A DNA stretch of 64,000 bases from Saliterribacillus persicus. Lineage in GTDB: Bacteria; Bacillota; Bacilli; Bacillales; Amphibacillaceae. Below are positions 20,245 through 29,639 of the stretch, piece after piece (the stretch's first letter is position 1; each line of letters begins with the position of its first letter). The stretch lies in contig NZ_QPJJ01000006.1 in the NCBI RefSeq assembly GCF_003337485.1, positions 163,543 to 227,542 of the forward strand, written 5' to 3'. Under the pieces are notes generated by a model. The model was not told the origin of the DNA. It searched no databases and was given only the letters and a program-made list of their open reading frames with translations. The position numbers and the translations under genes were made by a program.

Positions 20245-20613
20245 CTACACTTTTTCCCTCCATGCCTGTACCTTACCAAGTAGCTTGAGTATAATGCCTA
20301 TCCATTAAAAAGTCTGTCATTATATGGTAAAAATTAACTCTTTTTTTCGCATAATTTTACTATATTTGTCTTCTATGAAAAATCATGATTAGTACTGTTG
20401 CAAACAAATCACAAACACTATGTTTGTTTATATTTTTTATGAGAATATTCGAAGAGGTGAGGTTAAGACTTTCACGACTGTATTTTAACTTTAGAGAAAA
20501 AAATTGCATTGAGCGAGGGAATCGATATTTAATTTTCGCGAGGTGTTATCTTTTCATTTTCCTTATTATTATTACTTAGCTTGTAAGGCATCTTTATAAT
20601 TTCCTGTAAAAAA
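20245..20613 (-). promoter_or_regulatory. spoIIG promoter region; intergenic, no gene seen
   Basis: This ~370-base gap separates spoIIGA from the ftsZ terminator. On the reverse strand ATGACA (20315-20320) and TATACT (20288-20293) are 21 bases apart; unusually wide spacing is characteristic of the Spo0A-dependent spoIIG promoter of B. subtilis (22 bases). I could not find a convincing Spo0A box upstream. A short open frame at 20385-20579 on the other strand has no convincing start site. The bpr gene found nearby in B. subtilis is absent. Confidence 0.45.
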
Positions 20614-20646
20614 CAAAAAACAAGCATGATTTCCATGCTTGTTTTT
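20614..20646 (-). terminator. Rho-independent terminator after ftsZ
   Basis: AAAACAAGCATG, short loop, CATGCTTGTTTT with a T run on the reverse strand, just past the ftsZ stop. It closes the dcw cluster. Confidence 0.85.
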
Positions 20647-20664
20647 GAATATTATATACTTTGT

Positions 20665-21804
20665 TTATCTTCTTCGATTGCGATTTCTTAAAAAAGTAGG
20701 GATATCTAATGTATCCTCTTCTTGCGCCACTCTTGAGCTAGGATTTGTGTTTGGTTTCGGTTTAGCTTCACGAGTTTGTTCTTCAGGTCTTTCAGATTTA
20801 GGTTTTTGATTCATAATAGATTTTTGCTTATTTGGTGTCATTTTCATTTGAGTTTCGTCAAAACCGGTAGCAATAACTGTTACTACGATTTCATCCTTTA
20901 ATTCTTCATTAATAACAGAACCAAAAATAACATTTACTTCTTGGTCAGCTGCAGATGTTACAATATCAGCGGCTTCTTGTACTTCATACAAACTTAAGTT
21001 TGTACCACCTGTGATATTCATTAAGACACCATGAGCACCATCAATAGAAGTTTCAAGAAGTGGTGATGAGATAGCTTTTTTAGCTGCTTCGGTTGCTCTA
21101 CTTTCTCCTGTTGCAACCCCAATTCCCATTAATGCAGATCCTTTATCTGACATAATTGTTTTCACGTCAGCAAAGTCGACGTTAATTAAACCAGGTGTCG
21201 CAATTAAGTCTGATATACCTTGTACACCTTGTCTTAATACGTTATCTGCTTCTCTAAAAGCTTCAAGCATAGGTGTATTTTTGTCAATAATTTCTAACAA
21301 TCGATCATTAGGAATTACAATTAACGTATCTACACTACTTTTTAATCCGTCAATTCCTGACACAGCTTGTGTTGCTCTTTTTCTTCCTTCAAAGGTAAAT
21401 GGTCTAGTTACAACACCAACAGTAAGCGCCCCAATTTCTTTAGCGACCTGTGCAATAACTGGTGCGGCACCTGTTCCTGTTCCACCACCCATTCCGGCAG
21501 TTACAAAAACCATATCAGCACCTTTAAGCAATTCTTCAATCTGTTCTTTACTTTCCTCAGCTGCTTTTCGTCCAACTTCAGGATTAGCACCTGCTCCTAG
21601 CCCACGTGTTAACTTGGTTCCTATTTGCATTTTCACTTCTGCTTTAGATAAATTTAAGGCTTGAGCATCAGTATTAACCGCAATAAATTCTACACCTTGA
21701 ACTCCGTGTTCAATCATTCGGTTTACGGCATTGCTACCTCCGCCACCAACGCCTATTACTTTAATTGTTGCTAGTTGATCCATATTTGTATCAAAATCTA
21801 ACAT
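20665..21804 (-). CDS. ftsZ: Cell division GTPase FtsZ
   Basis: Tubulin homologue forming the Z ring. The 379-residue protein has the GTP-binding domain with [13 protein letters not shown] (19-30) and the tubulin signature [12 protein letters not shown] (104-115), then a variable charged linker (about 318-365) and the conserved C-terminal tail [11 protein letters not shown] that binds FtsA, SepF and other partners. The ATG follows AGGAGG. It is last in the dcw cluster, 66 bases after ftsA. Confidence 0.99.
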   Translation of the reverse strand: MLDFDTNMDQLATIKVIGVGGGGSNAVNRMIEHGVQGVEFIAVNTDAQALNLSKAEVKMQIGTKLTRGLGAGANPEVGRKAAEESKEQIEELLKGADMVFVTAGMGGGTGTGAAPVIAQVAKEIGALTVGVVTRPFTFEGRKRATQAVSGIDGLKSSVDTLIVIPNDRLLEIIDKNTPMLEAFREADNVLRQGVQGISDLIATPGLINVDFADVKTIMSDKGSALMGIGVATGESRATEAAKKAISSPLLETSIDGAHGVLMNITGGTNLSLYEVQEAADIVTSAADQEVNVIFGSVINEELKDEIVVTVIATGFDETQMKMTPNKQKSIMNQKPKSERPEEQTREAKPKPNTNPSSRVAQEEDTLDIPTFLRNRNRRR

Positions 21805-21870
21805 GAGCTTTCCTCCTATTTTGCTAGTTTACAAGGTCGTGTTTGTTAATCTTGTCTCGATCAAAGCTTT

Positions 21871-23163
21871 TTAATCAAAAAAGTATTTGAAAAGATTAGC
21901 TAACTTCGGATCCTTCTTTTTCTTTTCTTTAGTTGCAGTTTCTTTAGGTGCTTGCTTTTGAGATTTTTTAGGCTTTGCTTTTACCTGTTCAATGTCATTT
22001 ACTACTACAGCATCTTCAAATGGTTTCCCTTGTATTTTCGCATTCTTATAAGCGAATTTCAAGGTTCCAACGCTAGCTGTGTATTGAGGCTCTCTTACTC
22101 CTATGTAATCCGGAATAGCTACCCGTACATTATGTTGATATAAATCCTGTGCTAAATCTATCGCTCCTGGGGTACTCATACATCCACCAGTTAACACAAA
22201 ACCACCAGGCAATTCATCATAGCCCATTTTTTGAATTTCTCGAGCACAATATGTGAAAATTTCTTCTAATCTTGCTTCAATAATATCAGCAAGCTCGAGC
22301 TGGTTAAATTTCTGCTTTTTATCTGTACCGATAATACTTGCTTCGAAAACTTCATTTTCATTGGCATCATCATAGAAACCATAGCCATGTTTTATTTTAA
22401 TTTCTTCTGCATCCTCAGAGGAAGTACGAAGACCGATGGATAAATCCTTCGAGATATTATCCCCACCAAGAGGAAGAACTGAGGTTGCAACTAAATGATC
22501 ATCCTCAAACAATGATACAGTAGTGCTTCCACCACCAATATCTATTAATGCCACTCCTAAATTACGTTCATCCCGCGATAGGGCAATAGAACCAGTAGCT
22601 AAAGGTTGTAAGCAAATATCCATTACTTCCAAGCCGGCACGCTCTACACACTTTAGAACATTATGTAACATTGTTTTAGAACAAGTAATAATTGTTCCTT
22701 CCATTTCAAGTCTTACCCCGATCATTCCTCGAGGATCTGTAATTTCATCTAAACCATCCACGATAAATTGATTTGGTATTACATCAACGATTTCTCTTTC
22801 GGGTGGTATTGAAATCACTTGAGCCGCTTCAATAACTCGGTGTATATCCTCATTACCAATTTCACGGTTTTCACTCGAAACTGCAACTACCCCGTGACAA
22901 GGTTGCAGTTGTACATGGCTTCCATTGACACTAACAATTACGCGTTCAATTTTTATATCCACCATTCGTTCCGCTTGTTCAACAGCAGCACTAATAGATT
23001 GAACAGTTTGGTCAATATCAACAATAGAACCTTTTTTCATTCCCTTTGACTTGGAAGTACCGACGCCAATAATATTTAATGTATCGTTTAATACTTCACC
23101 AATTATGATTTTTATTTTCGATGTACCTATATCAAGGCTGACTAGAATTTCACTGTTGTTCAA
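21871..23163 (-). CDS. ftsA: Cell division protein FtsA
   Basis: Actin-like membrane anchor for FtsZ. The start is taken as TTG at 23161-23163 (NNSEILVSLDIGTSKIK): a perfect AGGAGGTG lies seven bases upstream and it reproduces the family N-terminus, while the ATG eight codons upstream overlaps that site. The 430-residue protein has actin-type phosphate loops (SLDIGTSKIK; ALIDIGGGSTTVSLF) and ends with the amphipathic membrane-targeting helix LANLFKYFFD. The 160-base upstream gap has two TATAAT -10 candidates (23228-23233, 23283-23288). Confidence 0.96.
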   Translation of the reverse strand: MNNSEILVSLDIGTSKIKIIIGEVLNDTLNIIGVGTSKSKGMKKGSIVDIDQTVQSISAAVEQAERMVDIKIERVIVSVNGSHVQLQPCHGVVAVSSENREIGNEDIHRVIEAAQVISIPPEREIVDVIPNQFIVDGLDEITDPRGMIGVRLEMEGTIITCSKTMLHNVLKCVERAGLEVMDICLQPLATGSIALSRDERNLGVALIDIGGGSTTVSLFEDDHLVATSVLPLGGDNISKDLSIGLRTSSEDAEEIKIKHGYGFYDDANENEVFEASIIGTDKKQKFNQLELADIIEARLEEIFTYCAREIQKMGYDELPGGFVLTGGCMSTPGAIDLAQDLYQHNVRVAIPDYIGVREPQYTASVGTLKFAYKNAKIQGKPFEDAVVVNDIEQVKAKPKKSQKQAPKETATKEKKKKDPKLANLFKYFFD

Positions 23164-23325
23164 AGAGGCACCTCCTAAACTTTTCAATTGTTATTTCAGA
23201 TTTTATTCATTTTTTACGTTATCTTCTATTATAATAAAACATAGAACTTTTTTCATGAATTTCAATCAAATATCCTAAAAAAATTATAATATATTCATTA
23301 TTCTACAAAAATCGACTAAATACCT

Positions 23326-23685
23326 TTATTTTTCTTGTTTTATTTTTCTTTTTTCCCATTTTTCAATATAAATCCGTCGAATCATTGCGATATTATGAAA
23401 AAGTCTCACACCAAACGCAAAAATTGCTGCTAAATATAGATCTATACCTAATTGAACACCCAAAAATGCCAAAAATGCTGCTAGGGAAATATTAAAAAAG
23501 AAACCTGTTACAAATATCTTTTGATCAAATTTTCTTTCTGCCTGTGCTCTAATTCCTCCAAATAAGGTATCTAATGCGGCGAGTACAGCAATAGATAGAT
23601 AATTAGCATAGGCATCAGGTACTGTAATATTAGTCATTAGACCTAATAATACACCAAAAATTAAAAACATGGCAGGTAGCCACAC
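23326..23685 (-). CDS. sbp: Small basic protein Sbp (DUF1290)
   Basis: A 119-residue membrane protein with three or four hydrophobic segments and a basic C-terminus (KWEKRKIKQEK). The stretch ALDTLFGGIRAQAERKFD is typical of DUF1290. Function unknown; the gene is conserved between ylxX and ftsA in Bacillus. Start GTG at 23685 overlaps the ylxX stop by one base. Confidence 0.88.
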   Translation of the reverse strand: MWLPAMFLIFGVLLGLMTNITVPDAYANYLSIAVLAALDTLFGGIRAQAERKFDQKIFVTGFFFNISLAAFLAFLGVQLGIDLYLAAIFAFGVRLFHNIAMIRRIYIEKWEKRKIKQEK

Positions 23686-24422
23686 TATTCATCACCTACT
23701 TCATACTGTGCATTTACATTAATTCCTTGAAGATTTAAAATACCATCATAAGCAGGCAGTTCTATTTGACTACTTTCCTCTGTTGAAATTTTTAAATTTT
23801 CTATCGCAAAGTAATCATTTGAATTGCTTACTTCGATATAATCGATTAATCGCTCTGCATTATTTGCTAAAACGTAAATTTCAACAGGTAGACCTGGTAA
23901 TGGGTGATTGTTTACATATATTCTATCATTAACTAGTCGAATAGGTGTAATATCAATCATCCTCTGACCTTCTATTGCCAAATCAGATGCCCCAAATTGG
24001 TTTAACTCATTTATTAAATGATGCAATAAATCTGGAGTTAAAACAGGAGAAGATTGTGGACCCTCTATATCCATAAATAATTGATCTATTTTTATGATCA
24101 CACCTGGTCCTGATTTTTCTGTCATACCTGCTTTAATTTCTAACTCTTGTATTGATTGATTTAATGCTTTCATTTGTGCTGGTTCAGATTGAGCTTCATA
24201 CTCGTCAAGTACATTCTTCACTTGTGAAATTTCTTGATAAAGCTGTTGTTGCTGTCTTTGTTCTTGTTGCAATTGAGTTCGAATCTCCCATAAATCTCTC
24301 GTGTCACGTTCTTGTGGTGTTTGATTTGATTGAAATTGAATTGCTAGCATAAAACCAGTGCATAAACATACCAAACCGATAAGTAATTTGTTTTTTCTTT
24401 GCAAACCTCTCACCTTTTTCAA
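23685..24422 (-). CDS. ylxX: DUF881 family protein YlxX
   Basis: A 245-residue protein with an N-terminal membrane anchor (about 12-28), a glutamine-rich coiled coil (about 40-105) and the DUF881 domain in the C-terminal half (SGPGVIIKIDQ, then ASDLAIEGQRMIDITPI). It faces outside the cell by its anchor. Function unknown. It overlaps its paralogue ylxW by four bases. Confidence 0.85.
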   Translation of the reverse strand: MKKVRGLQRKNKLLIGLVCLCTGFMLAIQFQSNQTPQERDTRDLWEIRTQLQQEQRQQQQLYQEISQVKNVLDEYEAQSEPAQMKALNQSIQELEIKAGMTEKSGPGVIIKIDQLFMDIEGPQSSPVLTPDLLHHLINELNQFGASDLAIEGQRMIDITPIRLVNDRIYVNNHPLPGLPVEIYVLANNAERLIDYIEVSNSNDYFAIENLKISTEESSQIELPAYDGILNLQGINVNAQYEVGDE

Positions 24423-25111
24423 CTTGCTCTTGCATCCATTTCTATTTCAGGCATTTGTTCTACCGTGACTTCAATATTATCATATAAAAGATTATCCACC
24501 ACACCATTTGTTAAATTTAGACTTACATCAAGAACATCAGGTGCTCCTATTGCACTTATCACAAAAGGTGCTGGATAAACATTACCATCAACAGATATTA
24601 CAGGTCCAACACATTGAATATAACTATCTGCGTATATTCGTTGTCCGTTTATAGCAATGGCCTTAGCTCCTGCACTATACAATTCATTTATAACAAGATG
24701 AATATGACGGTCGTGTACAATATATTGATTAACATTATCTTCTGACGGGATATAATCTGCATCCTTTAAGCTTATTTCAATTCCTTCACCTTCAACAGGT
24801 AACTCCCCTGTTAAAATTTGCAGTCTTTTTTTTGTATCAACTAAATCACCAATTTGCTTTTTTTCCTCTCCAATATCTTGTTCAAAATCCTGTACTGTTT
24901 GTCGTAAAGTTGTCAACTCATCTTCTAATTGTTTATTTTTATCTTCTATGTCAATTAGTTGTTGCCTATAAAAGTAGTCTTTTTCCCACTCATTTTCAGA
25001 AAGTTGTGTAACCTTTGGTTTCGAATTGGTTTGTTGATAACTGAATGCTACCAAGAACCCAACTACAAACAATATAAGGGAAACAATTATATAATTACCC
25101 TTCTGTTTCAT
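24419..25111 (-). CDS. ylxW: DUF881 family protein YlxW
   Basis: A 230-residue paralogue of YlxX: membrane segment at about 7-25, coiled coil (50-95), then DUF881 (GEGIEISLKDADYIP, AGAKAIAINGQRIYADSYIQC). The two tandem paralogues follow divIB as in B. subtilis. Function unknown; the location suggests an envelope or division role. It overlaps divIB by 17 bases. Confidence 0.85.
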   Translation of the reverse strand: MKQKGNYIIVSLILFVVGFLVAFSYQQTNSKPKVTQLSENEWEKDYFYRQQLIDIEDKNKQLEDELTTLRQTVQDFEQDIGEEKKQIGDLVDTKKRLQILTGELPVEGEGIEISLKDADYIPSEDNVNQYIVHDRHIHLVINELYSAGAKAIAINGQRIYADSYIQCVGPVISVDGNVYPAPFVISAIGAPDVLDVSLNLTNGVVDNLLYDNIEVTVEQMPEIEMDARAS

Positions 25112-25886
25112 CTTCTATCACCTCATCTGTCATCTCTCTTTCATATGGCGTGAAGACGGCTCCTCCATCATTTATTTTAATCCTTCCTGGTTCTTCTTCG
25201 TCTAATTGACTAGCAATGGAAGGATAACTAGAAAGCGAATTAGCAAAATTCCTTATAGAAGCTTCCACTTCAAATCCATCATTCATATATAAAATTATTT
25301 TATATTTGTTGCTATCTGATGGTATCCAAGTCACTTGTGATATAAGTACTTTTACATGATTCGATAACTTTCCTAATTCCTCTGCAAATTGAATAAGAAG
25401 CTTTTCATCCGTAAAATTAGTTAATAATGGAGCATCTGCTTTTAGATTACTCATGGAAACGGAAGCCATCCTTTTTCCATTTTCTAGAATAGGTACGTAC
25501 TGCTTATCTTTTTTAATATATCCAACATGTTTATGTTCACTTATTATAATTTTTAAACTAGTAGGAAATTTCCTGGAAATTTCAACTTCTTTAATTTGCT
25601 CATGATTTTGCACTTTTTTTTCAATTTCTGATAAATTAACTCCCCAGAAATTGTCGGAAGAATCTATGGTACTTTGTTTAATTATCTCTTCATCAGAAAG
25701 ATGCTCATTCTCCTCAACTATAACCTCTTTTACCTGACTTAATGGCGATTGAAGATAAACAATAATTCCAATTAAAATAAAAAAAACAGTTAAATAAAAT
25801 ACTAATCTGCGATTTGCTTTTTTTCTTCTTTCATTTTTAAGCTGGGGAATTCTATCTTCAATGGAAACTACTTTTTTCTTTGCCAT
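25095..25886 (-). CDS. divIB: Cell division protein DivIB (FtsQ homologue)
   Basis: Bitopic divisome protein that forms a complex with FtsL and DivIC and stabilises septal synthesis. The 263-residue protein has a basic cytoplasmic segment, one membrane helix (about 28-45), a POTRA domain (about 48-120; LSQVKEVIVEENEHLSDEEII) and the FtsQ/DivIB beta domain. Start ATG at 25886. In B. subtilis murG and murB lie just upstream; here the upstream neighbour is spoVE. Confidence 0.93.
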   Translation of the reverse strand: MAKKKVVSIEDRIPQLKNERRKKANRRLVFYLTVFFILIGIIVYLQSPLSQVKEVIVEENEHLSDEEIIKQSTIDSSDNFWGVNLSEIEKKVQNHEQIKEVEISRKFPTSLKIIISEHKHVGYIKKDKQYVPILENGKRMASVSMSNLKADAPLLTNFTDEKLLIQFAEELGKLSNHVKVLISQVTWIPSDSNKYKIILYMNDGFEVEASIRNFANSLSSYPSIASQLDEEEPGRIKINDGGAVFTPYEREMTDEVIEDETEG

Positions 25887-26032
25887 ATTTCAAATCTTCC
25901 TTTGTTATGAATTAAAGAAAACAACCTCACTAACAATCATTAATTGTGTGGATATTGATCAAGTATTTTTGTGTGTCATTCTACTTCCTCGTAAACTTTT
26001 AATTTTCTTTTCAATTAAAAACCTATTATTAA

Positions 26033-26038
26033 ATTATA
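26033..26038 (-). promoter_or_regulatory. Extended -10 of a predicted divIB promoter
   Basis: The reverse strand reads ATGCTATAATTT, an extended -10 (TGn then TATAAT). The -35 is weak. The 194-base gap between spoVE and divIB (25887-26080) contains nothing else recognisable; it is where murG and murB would be. Confidence 0.45.
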
Positions 26039-26080
26039 GCATACTCAACCTCATATAATATGGGATCTATGTATAAATTA

Positions 26081-27190
26081 TCAGATTATCGTTCGATACC
26101 TACTTATATTAAGTAATATACCAATAGACGTTAATAATAGCGTTAAGGAAGAGCCTCCATAACTAATAAAAGGTAAAGTAATCCCCGTTACTGGTATTAA
26201 CCCAATGACAACACTAATGTTTATAGAAACTTGAATCATTAACATAGCAACTATTCCAGTAGCAACTAAAGCTGAAAAGGAATCTGGTGCATGTATTGCA
26301 ATCACAATTCCTCTCCACATTAGGGATATAAATAATAATAGTAAACCTACCCCACCAATAAAGCCTAACTCTTCCGCTATAATAGCAAAAATAAAATCAT
26401 TATGTGGTTCAGGTAAATAAAAGTATTTTTGAATACTATTTCCAAAGCCTAAACCAAATAAGCCACCAGGGCCAATTGCATATAATGACTGGATGATTTG
26501 GAAGCCATTTCCCAAAGGGTCCTCCCATGGGTTTAAAAAAGACGTAATCCGATTAATACGATAAGGGGCGGAAAGAATTAAATATAAAAATCCAACAATT
26601 CCAATTCCCCCCATCCATAAAAAATGAGTGATCTTTGCACCATTTACGAATACTAATAAAAAACCAGTTAGTAAAAGTACTACTCCAGTACCTAAGTCCG
26701 GCTGAAGTAATATTGTGCCAAAAACTATGGCAATTAACGTAACAGGTGGCAAAAAACCTTTCTTGAAGGATTGAATCCATTTTCTGTTTTTTGATAAATA
26801 GCTGCTTAAGAAAATTATTAACCCTAGCTTCATAAACTCGGCTGGCTGGATACTAAAAACCCCAACACCAATCCAGCTTCTAGCTCCACCTCTTACCATT
26901 CCAACGCCAGGAATCAGTACGAGTAAGAGCAAAAGAAAACAAATTACCAGTAAAAACCGCGCATACTTTTCCCAAATGAAATAGGGTGTGTTACTTACAA
27001 TAATCATTGCTATAATACCTACAAAAGCAAATAATAGCTGCCTTTTAAAGAAAAAAAATGGATCATCAAACTTATAATTTGCCCAAATCGAAGAAGCGCT
27101 GTATACCATGAGTGTGCCTACTAAAATAATAACAATAATGGTAGAAAGTAAAATAAAATCAACTGGTTTTTTTTTAAAGTTTTGATCCAA
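26081..27190 (-). CDS. spoVE: Stage V sporulation protein E, SEDS peptidoglycan glycosyltransferase
   Basis: SEDS-family polymerase working with SpoVD in spore cortex synthesis. Ten hydrophobic segments; VPGVGMVRGGARSWIGVG, SIQPAEFMKLG, QPDLGTG and the C-terminal PVTGITLPFISYGGSS are family hallmarks. I place the start at TTG 27190 (LDQNFKKKP), eight bases after GGGGG, giving 369 residues; an ATG seven codons upstream (27211) has no usable site. The paralogue ftsW is near 60 kb. Confidence 0.93.
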   Translation of the reverse strand: MDQNFKKKPVDFILLSTIIVIILVGTLMVYSASSIWANYKFDDPFFFFKRQLLFAFVGIIAMIIVSNTPYFIWEKYARFLLVICFLLLLLVLIPGVGMVRGGARSWIGVGVFSIQPAEFMKLGLIIFLSSYLSKNRKWIQSFKKGFLPPVTLIAIVFGTILLQPDLGTGVVLLLTGFLLVFVNGAKITHFLWMGGIGIVGFLYLILSAPYRINRITSFLNPWEDPLGNGFQIIQSLYAIGPGGLFGLGFGNSIQKYFYLPEPHNDFIFAIIAEELGFIGGVGLLLLFISLMWRGIVIAIHAPDSFSALVATGIVAMLMIQVSINISVVIGLIPVTGITLPFISYGGSSLTLLLTSIGILLNISRYRTII

Positions 27191-27256
27191 AAAGAAAACC
27201 CCCATCTCCATGTTGGATTGTAGGGCCTTGATACCAAAATAGAAGCATTAATAGCC

Positions 27257-28609
27257 CTATTTTAGTTTATGCACTTCTTGGACAAACATGTCACCACGTT
27301 CTTCAAATGTGCGGTATTGGTCCCAGCTTGCACAAGCGGGGGACAATAATATAACGTCTCCTGTTGTGGAAGAAGCATTTGCAGCAGCAACTGCCTCTTC
27401 CATTGCTTCTACTATTTCTACTTTATCGATACCCGCTCTCTTTGCAATAGTAGCTAGTTTAGGAGCTGTTTCTCCGAAAAGAACCATTGCTTTTACATTT
27501 GTTAGATGAGGCACTAAAGCATCAAACTCATTTCCTCTATCTAATCCACCAGCTAGCAGGATAATGGGTTTATCAAATGCATCTAACGCTTTTGAAGTAG
27601 CTAAAATATTTGTAGCCTTTGAATCATTATAAAAGCTTTTTCCAGCAATGTTATCAATAAACTGTAACCGGTGCTCCACACCAGTGAAAGTTTTTAAGAT
27701 AGATCTAATGGCATTATTTGAAATGTTGTAAAGTTTTGCTGCAGCTACGGCAGCCATAATATTTTCTAAATTATGTTCTCCAACTAATTTAATTTCCTTA
27801 CGTTTAATAATTTCATCAGATTTAAAATACAGATATTCTTGATCTACCCATACCCCGTCGTCTAGTTTTTTTTCTTTAGAAAATGGAACTTTAATTGAAC
27901 TAGCCTCTTCTACTGATTGATTTACCAGTGTATTGTCAGCATTATAAACTAAAAAATCATCAATAGTTTGATTTTTAAAGATATTCATTTTAGCTTTTCG
28001 GTAATGTTCGATTGTCTTATGGTAATCTAAATGAGCTTCAAATAAATTTAATAGTATTGCTATTTTCGGGCGAAAATCCTCAATACCGAGTAATTGAAAA
28101 GACGATAACTCAATTACCATTGCTTCATCCTTTTCCACTTTCTCAGCGACCTCTGAAGCCACCATACCAATGTTACCTGCTAACGATACTTTTTGATTAT
28201 CTGCTTCAATCATTTTATAAATTAACGTAGTAGTTGTCGTTTTTCCATTAGATCCTGTAATTCCGATGATCGGATTTTTTGTTAAATAGTTTACCAATTC
28301 TATTTCTGTAAGCACTGGAATACTATGTTCGATTGCACTTTCTATTAACTGATTCTCATAAGGAATGCCTGGATTTTTTATGACTACATCAATATTATCT
28401 AACAATGAAAGTGGATGACTGCCTACTACTACTTCAATATTCTGCGCTTTTAAATCCAAAACAAAAGGATCATCAGCTTTTGCATTTAGGTCATTAACGA
28501 TAACCTCACAATTGTTTCTATTTAACAATTTTGCAGTTGCCGTACCACTTTTTGCTAATCCTAATACTAGAATGCGCTTATAAGGAAAATTAATAAGTTT
28601 ATTATTCAT
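27257..28609 (-). CDS. murD: UDP-N-acetylmuramoyl-L-alanine:D-glutamate ligase
   Basis: Adds D-glutamate to UDP-MurNAc-L-Ala in the cytoplasm. The 450-residue Mur ligase has the N-terminal Rossmann domain ([15 protein letters not shown]), the P-loop [14 protein letters not shown] at about 116-128, and the C-terminal domain with [13 protein letters not shown] and [18 protein letters not shown]. It overlaps mraY by four bases. Confidence 0.98.
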   Translation of the reverse strand: MNNKLINFPYKRILVLGLAKSGTATAKLLNRNNCEVIVNDLNAKADDPFVLDLKAQNIEVVVGSHPLSLLDNIDVVIKNPGIPYENQLIESAIEHSIPVLTEIELVNYLTKNPIIGITGSNGKTTTTTLIYKMIEADNQKVSLAGNIGMVASEVAEKVEKDEAMVIELSSFQLLGIEDFRPKIAILLNLFEAHLDYHKTIEHYRKAKMNIFKNQTIDDFLVYNADNTLVNQSVEEASSIKVPFSKEKKLDDGVWVDQEYLYFKSDEIIKRKEIKLVGEHNLENIMAAVAAAKLYNISNNAIRSILKTFTGVEHRLQFIDNIAGKSFYNDSKATNILATSKALDAFDKPIILLAGGLDRGNEFDALVPHLTNVKAMVLFGETAPKLATIAKRAGIDKVEIVEAMEEAVAAANASSTTGDVILLSPACASWDQYRTFEERGDMFVQEVHKLK

Positions 28610-29589
28610 GATGACACCTCAATATAAATGGCAAGTAATGCAAATAAAAGCCCTACTATCCAAAAAGTTGTGACTACCTTCCACTCAGACCATCCCTTAA
28701 GCTCGTAATGGTGGTGAAGTGGACTCATTTTAAATACCCGTTTACCGGTAGTTTTAAACGATATAACTTGAATCATAACGGAAAGTGTTTCAATTACAAA
28801 AACCCCTCCAATTATCACGAGTAAGATCTCTAGCTTTGATAGGATTGCAATTGTAGCAATAGCGCCTCCAAGAGCTAGTGAACCTGTATCCCCCATAAAA
28901 ACTTTAGCAGGATGCTTATTAAAAACCAAAAACCCTAATAATGCTCCAACAACGGAAATACTAAAGATAAATATACTAGTGTCTAGATCATTTATCCATG
29001 CTAGTGCTGCAAATGCAAGAAAAGCCACTGCAGCCGTTCCAGCTAATAAACCATCTAATCCATCGGTTAAATTTACTGCATTGGAAGCACCTACTAGCAT
29101 GACAATGATTAAGACGGCATAAAACCAGCCCAACTCAATATCAAACGCTGTGCCCGGTATACCAATAGATGTATCAAAATTTTGCATTTTTAATACCACA
29201 TAAAAAACGATAGCAATTAAAATTTGCCCGATTAATTTTTGCTTGGAAGTTAAACCAAGATTTCTTTTTTTGACTACTTTTATATAATCATCTAAAAATC
29301 CTAATAAGCCGTAACCTAATAAAACAAATAATAGCAAGCCAACTTCGTAACTCAAAATAGAAATTTCTGCTTTTATTACCATGATAATCGTTGTAATTAC
29401 AATACTGAAAATGATCATGAGTCCACCCATAGTTGGCGTTCCAGTCTTTTTCATATGCGATTGTGGACCTTCTTCTCGAATGCTCTGACCAAATTTCAGT
29501 CTTTTCAAAAATGGTATGAACACTGGTGAAAGAAGCACTGTTAATAAAAATGCAATACCTAGTGTAAGAATTAATGTAGTCGTGTTCAA
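28606..29589 (-). CDS. mraY: Phospho-N-acetylmuramoyl-pentapeptide transferase
   Basis: Transfers phospho-MurNAc-pentapeptide to undecaprenyl phosphate, forming lipid I. The 327-residue protein has about ten membrane helices and the catalytic motifs [31 protein letters not shown] and [12 protein letters not shown]. Start codon ATG at 29589 after AGGAGG. Confidence 0.98.
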   Translation of the reverse strand: MNTTTLILTLGIAFLLTVLLSPVFIPFLKRLKFGQSIREEGPQSHMKKTGTPTMGGLMIIFSIVITTIIMVIKAEISILSYEVGLLLFVLLGYGLLGFLDDYIKVVKKRNLGLTSKQKLIGQILIAIVFYVVLKMQNFDTSIGIPGTAFDIELGWFYAVLIIVMLVGASNAVNLTDGLDGLLAGTAAVAFLAFAALAWINDLDTSIFIFSISVVGALLGFLVFNKHPAKVFMGDTGSLALGGAIATIAILSKLEILLVIIGGVFVIETLSVMIQVISFKTTGKRVFKMSPLHHHYELKGWSEWKVVTTFWIVGLLFALLAIYIEVSS

Positions 29590-29639
29590 AATAATTTCCT
29601 CCTAAAAATACGCGATGCTCTTGTTCTATAATAATATTA

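Noticed and set aside
20340..20360. Spo0A box upstream of spoIIGA (TGCGAAAA)
   Set aside because: Only CGAA matches the TGTCGAA core; too weak to list although biology predicts a site.
20385..20579. 64-codon open frame on the + strand between spoIIGA and ftsZ
   Set aside because: No ribosome binding site at a usable distance, composition like random AT-rich sequence, and it sits opposite the spoIIG promoter region.
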